Positions 1 through 5,841 of a stretch of 6,744 nt of DNA are shown here, one piece after another (position 1 is the stretch's first letter; every line of letters starts with the position of its first letter). Origin of the DNA: Halobacteria archaeon (GTDB lineage: Bacteria; Pseudomonadota; Gammaproteobacteria; UBA9214). Below the pieces are notes generated by a model, which was not told the origin of the DNA, made no database searches, and saw only the letters and a list, made by a program, of their open reading frames with translations. The DNA is taken from contig JABDRC010000361.1 of assembly GCA_013041945.1 (NCBI GenBank), positions 1-6,744 of the forward strand. The letters are read 5' to 3'. Made by a program: the position numbers and the translations under genes.

Positions 1-80
1 TCATACCCACCGATTACGACCGCCTGTCCGGCTCGTCCGTGTTCTACGGACAGATCGGCGTGCGAATCGAGAAGACTTAA
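1..80 (+). CDS. C-terminal end of a molybdopterin oxidoreductase catalytic subunit (partial, probable ArrA/ArxA type)
   Basis: Only the last 25 codons are present: frame 3 is open from the left edge and stops at TAA 78-80. The tail reads IPTDYDRLSGSSVFYG and ends in VRIEKT, in keeping with the C-terminal molydopterin-dinucleotide-binding domain of the DMSO reductase family, which commonly finishes in a short strand with charged residues. The identification rests mainly on position: it lies 15 bp upstream of a four-cluster FeS subunit, which is followed by an NrfD anchor, the usual catalytic-FeS-anchor order. If it is an arsenic enzyme, it would reduce arsenate (ArrA) or oxidise arsenite (ArxA) on the periplasmic side. 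The catalytic domains, the Mo ligand and any Tat signal lie outside the window, so substrate cannot be judged here. Confidence 0.6.
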   Translation, partial: IPTDYDRLSGSSVFYGQIGVRIEKT

Positions 81-95
81 CCGGCGGAGACGGAC

Positions 96-800
96 ATGAA
101 ATACGCAATGGTGATCGATCAGCAAAAGTGCGTCGGCTGTGGCGGCTGTATCCTCGCCTGCAAGGCGGAGAACAACACGCCCCCCGACATCAACTGGTGC
201 GACAAGATAACGCGGACCAGCGGCACCTTTCCCGACGTGCGTTTCGAGTACATCTCCACTATGTGCAACCACTGTGACAACGCGCCCTGCGTGACGGTGT
301 GTCCGACCCGGGCGATGTACAAGAGTCCGCGTGGACTGACGCTGCACGATCCGGACAAGTGCATCGGTTGCAAGGCATGCATGGTCAGTTGCCCCTATGG
401 CGTCATCAGCTTCAACTGGCAGACGCCTCACCGGGAGTGGCAGAAGGAGTCCCAGCTGGTCGCTGCGGGCACCTTTACACCCAGGGAAATGCTGCTCAGG
501 GCCGGCGGCGAGGGCAACCCCCATGCGAATCCGGAGCGCGGCGTATCGTACCCGGTGCTGCGCGCCCGCGGCACCGTGGAGAAGTGTACCTTCTGTGACC
601 ACCGTCTGGCGAAGGGGCTGGAGCCGGCATGCGTCGAGGCGTGCCCCCCACGGGCGCGCATCGTGGGCGACCTCGACGACCCGGAGAGCGAGGTATCCCG
701 ACTGATTCGCCGCTACGACGGCACGCCGCTGCGGCCGGAACTGGGAACCAGGGCCAGGGTGTTCTATATCCGCAGTTACTCGCCCGAGCGGCGGACCTAG
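96..800 (+). CDS. 4Fe-4S ferredoxin-type electron-transfer subunit, ArrB/ArxB-like
   Basis: A 234-residue polyferredoxin that would carry electrons between the molybdopterin subunit and the membrane anchor. Four Cys groups, enough for four [4Fe-4S] clusters, are visible: C12-C15-C18-C22, C57-C60-C65-C69, C89-C92-C95-C99 and C164-C167-C179-C183. From memory, the stretches MVIDQQKCVGCGGC, CPYGVISFN, PHREWQ, NPERG, EKCTFCDHRLAKGL and ARVFYIRS closely follow ArrB of respiratory arsenate reductases and the related ArxB, more than PsrB/PhsB or NrfC. There is no signal peptide, as expected for a subunit exported with its Tat-bearing partner. The ATG start has GGAG at 86-89, six bases upstream. It follows the catalytic gene by 15 bp and precedes the anchor gene by 12 bp, so it is clearly operonic. 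An extra Cys (C35) lies outside the motifs. The family is certain; the arsenic assignment is likely but not proven. Confidence 0.9.
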   Translation: MKYAMVIDQQKCVGCGGCILACKAENNTPPDINWCDKITRTSGTFPDVRFEYISTMCNHCDNAPCVTVCPTRAMYKSPRGLTLHDPDKCIGCKACMVSCPYGVISFNWQTPHREWQKESQLVAAGTFTPREMLLRAGGEGNPHANPERGVSYPVLRARGTVEKCTFCDHRLAKGLEPACVEACPPRARIVGDLDDPESEVSRLIRRYDGTPLRPELGTRARVFYIRSYSPERRT

Positions 801-812
801 GGGAGGTTGATC

Positions 813-1850
813 ATGCAGCTGCGCAACTTCTTCACCCCCACGTGGGCGGTTATTGCAGCCGGTTTGCTGTTCGGCGCCTATTTTGCCATCGGCGAATTGT
901 CTGTCGGCGGCATGTTGGCCACCAACAACGGCATGATCTGGACACTGCCACTGGTGACTTACATCTTTCTCGCGTTGATGAGCACCGGCGTGTCGATCGT
1001 GCTCTGCCATGGAACATTGACGCAGAGAGACGAGATCATGAGGCAGCAGCGGTCACTGCTGGTCCTTGCCGCTTCCCTGTTGATCGGGGGGTTCGTGGCC
1101 CTGGGCACGGAACTGGGCTCACCCCTGCATCTCTTCTGGCTTGTGTTTTCACCGAACCTGACCTCACCCATCTGGTACATGGGTACGTTGTACTCCATCG
1201 AGCTGGTGCTGCTGCTGGTCAAGCTGGTGAGGGACCTGCAGGGACACCATGGGCGGATCGACCAGTCCCTGACCTGGGCCACGCTCGGGGTTGCAGTCGC
1301 CGCCGCCCTGATGCTGGGGGCGGTCTTCGGTACGGTGACGGGTCGGGCGGACTTTCATGGTCTGCATGCCTCCATCCTGACATTGACCGCAGCGTTGGCC
1401 TCGGGTGCGGCCGTGATCGTGCTGACCCAGCCAAGCGGCGGGCTGCCGCAGATTTATATTCGTGCGCTCAGAGGATTCTCGGCCCTGATGGCGATCCTCC
1501 TGACGCTCAGGTGGGGCTACGAGGTGCACAGCAGCGTCGTTGACCTCCAGGGATGGGTCACGGTATGGATGATCGCCCCCCTGGCAGTGGTGGCGCTCTT
1601 CGGGGGGCGTTTGCCGCGCACCGCTGCTGCGCTGGTCGCGGCAGTTTCACTCTGGGTTGTATTGGCGTTCGTCATTACCGGCCAGATGGTCACGCTGGGA
1701 CCGATGGCGACATGGTACGGCGCAGTCCAGGCGTACCGGCCCAACCTGGCTGAGGTCGGCATACTCGTGCTCGGAATTGCTGTAGCTGCCGCGCTGTTTC
1801 AATTGGGACGACAGGCCTGGCTAAGCTCTTCGCCGCAAGCCGGGAGATGA
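813..1850 (+). CDS. NrfD/PsrC-type membrane anchor subunit (ArrC/ArxC-like)
   Basis: A 345-residue integral membrane protein, the probable quinone-interacting anchor of the complex. About ten hydrophobic helices can be seen, at roughly residues 9-29, 43-65, 80-102, 118-141, 155-176, 185-205, 218-238, 245-263, 268-290 and 314-336. The segment TELGSPLHLFWLVFSPNLTS, between helices 3 and 4, matches the NrfD-family loop (typically LGxPxRxxxxxxxPNxTSPM) near the quinone site. I chose the ATG at 813 rather than the in-frame TTG at 807, because GGGAGG at 801-806 sits six bases from 813 and would overlap the TTG. It starts 12 bp after the FeS gene and is the last gene of the operon; a hairpin terminator follows three bases after its stop. 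No TorD-like chaperone gene (ArxD in Arx operons) follows. The family call is firm; the partner enzyme is inferred from the upstream genes. Confidence 0.88.
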   Translation: MQLRNFFTPTWAVIAAGLLFGAYFAIGELSVGGMLATNNGMIWTLPLVTYIFLALMSTGVSIVLCHGTLTQRDEIMRQQRSLLVLAASLLIGGFVALGTELGSPLHLFWLVFSPNLTSPIWYMGTLYSIELVLLLVKLVRDLQGHHGRIDQSLTWATLGVAVAAALMLGAVFGTVTGRADFHGLHASILTLTAALASGAAVIVLTQPSGGLPQIYIRALRGFSALMAILLTLRWGYEVHSSVVDLQGWVTVWMIAPLAVVALFGGRLPRTAAALVAAVSLWVVLAFVITGQMVTLGPMATWYGAVQAYRPNLAEVGILVLGIAVAAALFQLGRQAWLSSSPQAGR

Positions 1851-1852
1851 AT

Positions 1853-1898
1853 AGAAGTAGCCGACGGTGAAGCGGCCGCATGGCTGCTTCTGTGTTTT
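1853..1898 (+). terminator. Probable Rho-independent terminator of the Mo-enzyme operon
   Basis: A 10-bp stem pairs AGAAGTAGCC (1853-1862) with GGCTGCTTCT (1882-1891), with a single G-T wobble. The loop is 19 bases and contains the palindrome GCGGCCGC. A T-rich tail (TGTGTTTT, 1891-1898) follows at once. It begins three bases after the anchor gene's stop codon. The long loop and interrupted T-tract make it less than ideal. Confidence 0.6.
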
Positions 1899-2030
1899 GA
1901 TCGTGCACACCCCATTCAAGTTATACCTGTAGATTCATGTCTGCTTCGCGGTGTTACCTGGCGTTCAAAGCCATGATCGCTGATCAGGTCGTTGACCAAT
2001 GGCTGTCCTCAATCATTAGCAGACTTTCTC

Positions 2031-2172
2031 ACTTAAGGAAGGTCTGACTAATTGAGAAAAAATCGTCATTGCGAGCGTAGCGCGACAATCTCGGGACTTG
2101 GAATCAATCGTTTGGAGATTGCTTCGTCGCTTCGCTTCTCGCAATGACGGATTAATCAGAGTTTTCTTAAAT
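2031..2172. repeat. Palindromic MITE-like / REP-like element of about 142 bp
   Basis: The element is an imperfect palindrome. Its outer ends, ACTTAAGGAAGGTCTGACTA (2031-2050) and TAATCAGAGTTTTCTTAAAT (2153-2172), are inverted copies with a few wobbles and mismatches. Inside them CGTCATTGCGAG (2064-2075) pairs perfectly with CTCGCAATGACG (2138-2149), and CAATCTC (2086-2092) with GAGATTG (2115-2121). The CGTCATTGCGAGCG...AAGCAATCTC core is, from memory, a widespread dispersed bacterial palindromic repeat. There is no coding capacity and no clear target-site duplication. Confidence 0.75.
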
Positions 2173-2235
2173 TATTTAACATTCACAATCGGCCAAGAGC
2201 AGACATTTGCAGAATAACGAGAGATAATAATACTC

Positions 2236-3348
2236 ATGTCCGTGCAATGTGAAACAACTGCCAAGATATCAGCGAATGCTGACATTGGATTTTTCGAGCG
2301 CTACCTGACGTTGTGGGTGGCACTCTGCATTATTGCAGGCATCGGTCTGGGCCACTGGATACCGCAGTTTTTTCAAAGTATCGGCCAGCTGGAAGTCGCG
2401 CAAATCAATATGCCTGTGGCTTTCCTGATCTGGCTGATGATCATCCCGATGCTGATCAAGATTGATCTCAAGGCACTGAAAAACGTGGGCCAATTCTGGC
2501 GAGGTATCGGCGTCACATTATTCGTTAATTGGGGTGTGAAGCCGTTTTCGATGGCACTGCTTGGCTGGTTTTTTATAGGTTACGTGTTTCGCGGCTGGCT
2601 GCCGGAAAGCCAGATTGACAGCTATATTGCCGGATTGATTCTGTTGGCTGCTGCGCCCTGCACAGCGATGGTATTTGTCTGGAGTAATCTTTCACGCGGA
2701 GAACCCCATTTTACGCTGACACAGGTGGCACTCAACGATGTCATCATGGTGTTCGCTTTTGCGCCGCTTGTTGCACTGCTGCTCGGGATATCGTCCATTT
2801 CAGTTCCATGGGATACCCTGTTTCTGTCGGTGCTGTTATACATTGTTGTGCCATTAATAATCGCTAACATATTGCGTAGATTATTACTGAGCGGCAACAG
2901 TGGCCAGCAAAGACTGGATCGTACACTGAAGCTGCTCCACCCGTGGTCATTAGGGGCATTACTCGCAACCCTGGTATTGTTGTTCGGATTTCAGGGTGAA
3001 CAAATTTTCAGGCAGCCATTGATCATATTGATACTGGCCGTGCCTATCCTGATACAGGTATTGTTCAACTCGGGGTTGGCCTACCTGCTTAACCGCGCGG
3101 TGAAATCACCGCACTGTATTGCCGGACCTTCTGCATTGATTGGAGCAAGTAATTTCTTTGAGTTGGCAGTTGCTACCGCAATAGCATTGTTTGGTTTTGA
3201 GTCAGGTGCGGCACTGGCAACAGTCGTTGGTGTGTTAATCGAAGTGCCTGTTATGTTGCTGGCTGTTCGAGTCGTCAATTCAACCGTTGGCTGGTATGAG
3301 CAACGTGAAGGCATTCAAAGCAATGATGAGTGCTGTCCTCAACGATAG
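2236..3348 (+). CDS. acr3: ACR3-family arsenite efflux permease
   Basis: A 370-residue membrane protein that exports arsenite (As(III)) from the cytoplasm using the proton motive force. About ten hydrophobic segments are present. ACR3 hallmarks are visible: APCTAMVFVWSNL with the conserved transport Cys at C142, ALNDVIMVFAFAPLVALLLG at about 165-184, ASNFFELAVATAIALFG at about 304-320, and VVGVLIEVPVML with the conserved Glu at E336. Length and the N-terminal FFERYLTLWV are normal for the family. The ATG start has only a weak GAGAG (about 2219-2223) upstream. An unusual C-terminal tail has two adjacent cysteines (DECCPQR), and there is another Cys at residue 5. The gene stands alone, 385 bp after the Mo-enzyme operon on the same strand, with no arsR or arsC visible. 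It is clearly poorer in GC (22 of 60 at 2821-2880, against 42 of 60 at 1561-1620 in the anchor gene), which suggests a separate origin. Confidence 0.95.
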   Translation: MSVQCETTAKISANADIGFFERYLTLWVALCIIAGIGLGHWIPQFFQSIGQLEVAQINMPVAFLIWLMIIPMLIKIDLKALKNVGQFWRGIGVTLFVNWGVKPFSMALLGWFFIGYVFRGWLPESQIDSYIAGLILLAAAPCTAMVFVWSNLSRGEPHFTLTQVALNDVIMVFAFAPLVALLLGISSISVPWDTLFLSVLLYIVVPLIIANILRRLLLSGNSGQQRLDRTLKLLHPWSLGALLATLVLLFGFQGEQIFRQPLIILILAVPILIQVLFNSGLAYLLNRAVKSPHCIAGPSALIGASNFFELAVATAIALFGFESGAALATVVGVLIEVPVMLLAVRVVNSTVGWYEQREGIQSNDECCPQR

Positions 3349-3356
3349 GGCATTCA

Positions 3357-3389
3357 AGGGGACAGATTTATTTCAAAATATTGATCCCT
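3357..3389. repeat. REP-like hairpin with GGGGACAGATTTATTT motif
   Basis: It starts eight bases after the acr3 stop. GGGGACAGATTTATTT (3358-3373) is followed by an imperfect inverted arm ending in TGATCCCT (3382-3389). The core TATTT/AAATA and the ends AGGG/CCCT pair. From memory, this motif and its complement, AAATAAATCTGTCCCC, recur in many proteobacterial genomes as a REP-type repeat, often near RayT-type transposases; none is encoded here. Confidence 0.5.
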
Positions 3390-3393
3390 GAAA

Positions 3394-3457
3394 CAATGGG
3401 GTCAGACTCCATTGAAACGTCAAAATTTGATCTAATCAATCGAGTCTGACCCTATTG
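3394..3457. repeat. REP-like inverted repeat between convergent genes
   Basis: Two 22-bp arms, 3394-3415 and 3436-3457, are inverted copies with only two mismatches; both contain GGGTCAGACTC or its complement. The 20-base loop carries its own mini-palindrome, TCAAAATTTGA (3421-3431 region). The element ends two bases from the stop codon of the minus-strand gene and lies 45 bp after the acr3 stop, so transcripts from either side would carry the hairpin at their 3' end. There is no T-tract good enough to call it an intrinsic terminator. A related copy lies at 5842-5867. Confidence 0.75.
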
Positions 3458-3458
3458 A

Positions 3459-5651
3459 TTACACTGCTTCACGATGCAGTCGCCTGCGTAACAGGTGACC
3501 CAGTGCAACCAGGATCAGGAGCGGGAAGACCGGGTCATGGCCCGTAGTTGCCGGATTCAGCGCACAACCGCCACCTCCACCGCCACCACCCGCCACAATC
3601 GCACTGAACAGCTGGCCGAAGATCTCGTCCTCGTCATTTACCAGCGGGCCTGTATCGTCATCGCCCGACCAGACCACCAGAAACTCGTTTGCTGTGATGT
3701 TGTATGCCACCGCCGGGTTGAAGGCTCCAAAGTTGATATCGCCAGTTATGCCCATATCGGAGAGCTGGATATGAGCAGCGCCGATCTCATTGCCGGCCGA
3801 ATCCAGGCGCCGGCCAAAGATTTCAAACTCATCATCCACCAGCATCCCGGTGTCGTCGTCGCCCTGCCATACCACCAGGTACTCATCGGCGGAGAGATCC
3901 CAGGTCACCGCCGGGCTGGTTGCATCATAGTTGGCATTGCCGGGCGGGCCCATGGCGGAAATGCGGAAGTCATTGGTGCCAGTCTCGGCCCCCGTCGGAG
4001 CAGTGATGCGCTGCCCGAAGATCTCGAACTTGTCATCCACCAGCGGAGCCGTGTCGTCATCGCCCTGCCATACCACCAGATATTCATTATCCGTGGCATT
4101 CCAGGCGACCGCCGGCATTGTGGCTCCAAAGTCGGTATCATTATCCATCATGCCCATGTCGGAGATGCGGAAGTCATTGGTGCCGACCTCGCCCCCCGTC
4201 GCAGCATTGATGCGCTGGCCATAGATTTCGTACTCATCATCCACCAGCAGGCCCGTGTCGTCATCGCCCCGCCACACCACCAGATATTCGTTATCCATGG
4301 CATTCCAGGCGACCGCCGGATCGGTGGCACGATATAAGGCGATAGCGCCGTCCGGCCCCATATCCGAGATGCGGAAGTCGTTGACTCCGACCTCTGCTGC
4401 CGCTGCGTTGATGCGTTGGCCGAAAATCTCCTCACCATTAATCCACGGTGCAGCACCGTCATTACTGCTCCACACCACCAGGTACTCGTTGTCCGTTACA
4501 TTCCAGACCACCGCCGGATCAGAGGAGAAAAAATTCGTATTACCATCTGTGCCGACATCCGAAATCCGGAAGTCAGTCCCGATCTCGTTCCCGGTCGCAC
4601 CATCCAGGAGCTGGCCGTAGATTTCGAACTCATCATCCACCAGCGCGCCCGTGTTGTCATCACCGCGCCACACCACCAGGTACTCGTTTTCCGCTTCATT
4701 CCAGACCACCGCCGGGCTGGTGGCAGCAAAGTTGATATCGCCATCCGGGCCCATGTCCGAGATCCGGAAGTCTGTGCCGAACTCGGCGCCCGTCGCCGCA
4801 TCGATGCGTTGACCGAAGATCTCAATCTCGTTATCCACCAGCGGAGCCGTGTCGTCATCGCCATGCCATACCACCAGGTATTCGTCGGCCATGGCGTTGT
4901 AGGCCACCGCCGGGTTGGAGGCCGTAAAGTTGGTATCACCATCCGGGCCCATGTCGGAGATGCGGAAGTCATTGGTACCGATCTCCGGGTCGATGGTCAC
5001 CGGGTAGGCCGCACCGGCCAGATCGGCCGCGGCCACCTGTATCGTGCTGCGCGTCGCCGTTACCTGCATCTGCGCCGGCAGCACCCTGCCCGTGGCATCA
5101 AACACCGTCACCTGACCCAGCGTCACAACACCCGATGTGTCACGCCAGACCCAGCCCTGGTCGATTGACTCCATTTCACCCTTGCTTTCGATGACACCCG
5201 TGATGACCAGGTCCTGACCCTGCGGCCAGGGCTGCTCCAGCACAAAGCGCTGTTCAATGGTGTTCGCCTTGATCAGGTAGCGCTCGATCAGACCCCCGCG
5301 GGCAAAGTCCACCACGCCAGGCACGCTGTGAGTTGGTGGTACTGCTGCCTGCCGGGCATTGTTGATGCGCGACAACTGCCAGTGCCAGGCCGGGCCCCGG
5401 CGCGGGATGAACTGTACGCCCTTGCGGTCAAACATCGCGCGATGGCGGGGGTTGGTCACGGTAATGGTGTGTTTGCCTGCCTCGATTGCATTCAAAGCCA
5501 GTCCGATCGCCTGTTGTTCACTGATGACCGGAGCAGATTTACCTGTATCGACCATGGACCAGGCCGACAGCGGCAGTATTGCCAGCAGCAGAGCCAGCAC
5601 CCCTGTGACACGGATGAACTGCGTTGATCCGCCTGAAGTCGTTTTATTCAT
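3459..5651 (-). CDS. Secreted seven-repeat (probable beta-propeller) surface protein with JDVT-CTERM-like sorting tail
   Basis: A 730-residue exported protein of unknown function. A signal peptide covers residues 1-32 (hydrophobic VTGVLALLLAILPLSA, probable cut after AWS). Residues about 40-222 resemble an N-terminal domain common in large FG-GAP/RHS-type surface proteins, ending in the typical AAYPVTIDPEIG. Residues 228-686 hold seven repeats of 58-68 residues built on DFRISDMGPDGD, PAVAWN, EYLVVWxGDDDT and EIFGQRI, which would suit four strands per blade of a seven-bladed propeller; the acidic loops could bind a metal. The tail is Gly8 (688-695), C696, ALNPATTGHDP, a short hydrophobic helix and LRRRLHR, matching the JDVT-CTERM pattern recognised by a glutamic intramembrane protease (MrtJ type), so the mature protein is probably cut and anchored at the envelope. 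The ATG has AAGGTG a few bases upstream. No known partner is adjacent. Architecture is well supported; function is not. Confidence 0.88.
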   Translation of the reverse strand: MNKTTSGGSTQFIRVTGVLALLLAILPLSAWSMVDTGKSAPVISEQQAIGLALNAIEAGKHTITVTNPRHRAMFDRKGVQFIPRRGPAWHWQLSRINNARQAAVPPTHSVPGVVDFARGGLIERYLIKANTIEQRFVLEQPWPQGQDLVITGVIESKGEMESIDQGWVWRDTSGVVTLGQVTVFDATGRVLPAQMQVTATRSTIQVAAADLAGAAYPVTIDPEIGTNDFRISDMGPDGDTNFTASNPAVAYNAMADEYLVVWHGDDDTAPLVDNEIEIFGQRIDAATGAEFGTDFRISDMGPDGDINFAATSPAVVWNEAENEYLVVWRGDDNTGALVDDEFEIYGQLLDGATGNEIGTDFRISDVGTDGNTNFFSSDPAVVWNVTDNEYLVVWSSNDGAAPWINGEEIFGQRINAAAAEVGVNDFRISDMGPDGAIALYRATDPAVAWNAMDNEYLVVWRGDDDTGLLVDDEYEIYGQRINAATGGEVGTNDFRISDMGMMDNDTDFGATMPAVAWNATDNEYLVVWQGDDDTAPLVDDKFEIFGQRITAPTGAETGTNDFRISAMGPPGNANYDATSPAVTWDLSADEYLVVWQGDDDTGMLVDDEFEIFGRRLDSAGNEIGAAHIQLSDMGITGDINFGAFNPAVAYNITANEFLVVWSGDDDTGPLVNDEDEIFGQLFSAIVAGGGGGGGGCALNPATTGHDPVFPLLILVALGHLLRRRLHREAV
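3462..3590 (-). other. C-terminal Gly8-Cys sorting signal (JDVT-CTERM-like)
   Basis: It encodes residues 688-730 of the repeat protein: eight glycines, Cys696, ALNP, a DP pair, a hydrophobic run PVFPLLILVALGHLL and an Arg-rich end (RRRLHR). The Cys-x-x-Asn-Pro plus Asp-Pro spacing distinguishes it from PEP-CTERM (no PEP) and GlyGly-CTERM. The assignment to JDVT-CTERM is from memory of that signature. Confidence 0.75.
3594..4970 (-). repeat. Seven tandem coding repeats (about 66 codons each)
   Basis: In reading order the units are 4970-4773, 4772-4575, 4574-4380, 4379-4176, 4175-3972, 3971-3774 and 3773-3594. Units 4 and 5 are close at the nucleotide level: the stretch encoding PAVAWNAxDNEYLVVW in both is nearly base-identical. 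Unit 3 is the most divergent: it loses the GDDDT loop (SSNDGAAPWINGEE instead) and is 65 codons. Unit 7 starts irregularly (HIQLSDMG). This mix suggests expansion by duplication with some later drift. Confidence 0.9.
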
Positions 5652-5684
5652 TTTTCACCTTCCCTGCCATGTAATTATTCTATA

Positions 5685-5714
5685 AGTATAGGATATTGCA
5701 TCGAAGCAAGACAA
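5685..5714 (-). promoter_or_regulatory. Possible sigma-70 promoter of the repeat-protein gene
   Basis: Read on the minus strand, TTGTCT (5714-5709, four of six matches to TTGACA) and TATACT (5690-5685, five of six to TATAAT) are separated by 18 bp. Transcription would start near 5678, leaving a leader of about 27 bases with a purine-rich ribosome site (GGAAGGTG, about 5656-5663) before the ATG at 5651. This is pattern matching only. Confidence 0.35.
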
Positions 5715-5771
5715 AGCCATCAGTAACCGGCGCCGCAAGGGTACTTATCGGGTACGTATCCCAACATCGGG

Positions 5772-5816
5772 CTGGCACAAATCCCGGAAAGAAGGATGTC
5801 CGGAAAGGGGTGCCAG
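5772..5816. repeat. Nested stem-loop upstream of the repeat-protein gene
   Basis: CTGGCAC (5772-5778) and GTGCCAG (5810-5816) form a perfect 7-bp stem. Inside it, CCGG at 5784-5787 and CCGG at 5800-5803 form a second short stem, with roughly symmetrical unpaired stretches between. The octamer CCGGAAAG also occurs twice with a 16-base period (5784 and 5800). It lies between the MacB-like gene and the promoter region of the repeat protein. No T-tract follows on either strand, so I do not call it a terminator. Confidence 0.4.
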
Positions 5817-5841
5817 TTCATCCAGACTAAAACACTCTGTA

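Larger units (their letters stand above)
1851..2235. other. Intergenic region between the anchor gene and acr3
   Basis: This 385-bp gap has no convincing open frame. It contains, in order, the operon terminator (1853-1898), an unremarkable stretch (1899-1968), a set of three nested short inverted repeats (1969-2004) that could fold as a three-way junction, and a palindromic MITE-like element (2031-2172). The last 63 bp before acr3 is AT-rich leader sequence. Base composition falls sharply compared with the upstream operon. Confidence 0.7.

Noticed and set aside
807..812. TTG at 807 as the anchor gene start
   Set aside because: It would leave no room for the GGGAGG at 801-806, which is ideally spaced for the ATG at 813.
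629..1543. Plus-strand frame of 304 codons overlapping the FeS and anchor genes
   Set aside because: It is Arg/Pro-rich, without hydrophobic segments, and overlaps two clear family members in another frame.
1969..2004. tRNA-like cloverleaf
   Set aside because: Only two hairpins of 4 bp with 3-base loops and no acceptor stem, anticodon loop or T-loop; far too short for a tRNA.
2031..2172. Insertion sequence
   Set aside because: No transposase reading frame; it is too short and only palindromic, so it is treated as a MITE-like repeat.
2182..2210. acr3 promoter using TTCACA (2182-2187) as -35
   Set aside because: No acceptable -10 hexamer lies 16-18 bp downstream.
3495..4337. Long plus-strand open frame (280 codons) opposite the surface-protein gene
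   Set aside because: It runs antisense through the tandem repeats and its translation is just the repeat read backwards (recurring ALPYHQ and VIHQ). The minus-strand frame has a signal peptide, regular domains and a sorting tail.
3594..4970. CRISPR array or non-coding tandem repeat
   Set aside because: Units are about 200 bp, diverged and in frame throughout; they encode a protein repeat, with no short direct repeat and spacer pattern.
4416..5168. Second long plus-strand open frame (250 codons) opposite the same gene
   Set aside because: Same cause: an antisense frame kept open by repeat composition, with no recognisable domain.
5756..5822. Integron attC-like site around the CTGGCAC/GTGCCAG stem
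   Set aside because: CCCAAC and GTTCATC near the stem only loosely resemble core sites; the RYYYAAC and GTTRRRY consensus is not met, and no integrase or cassette structure is visible.
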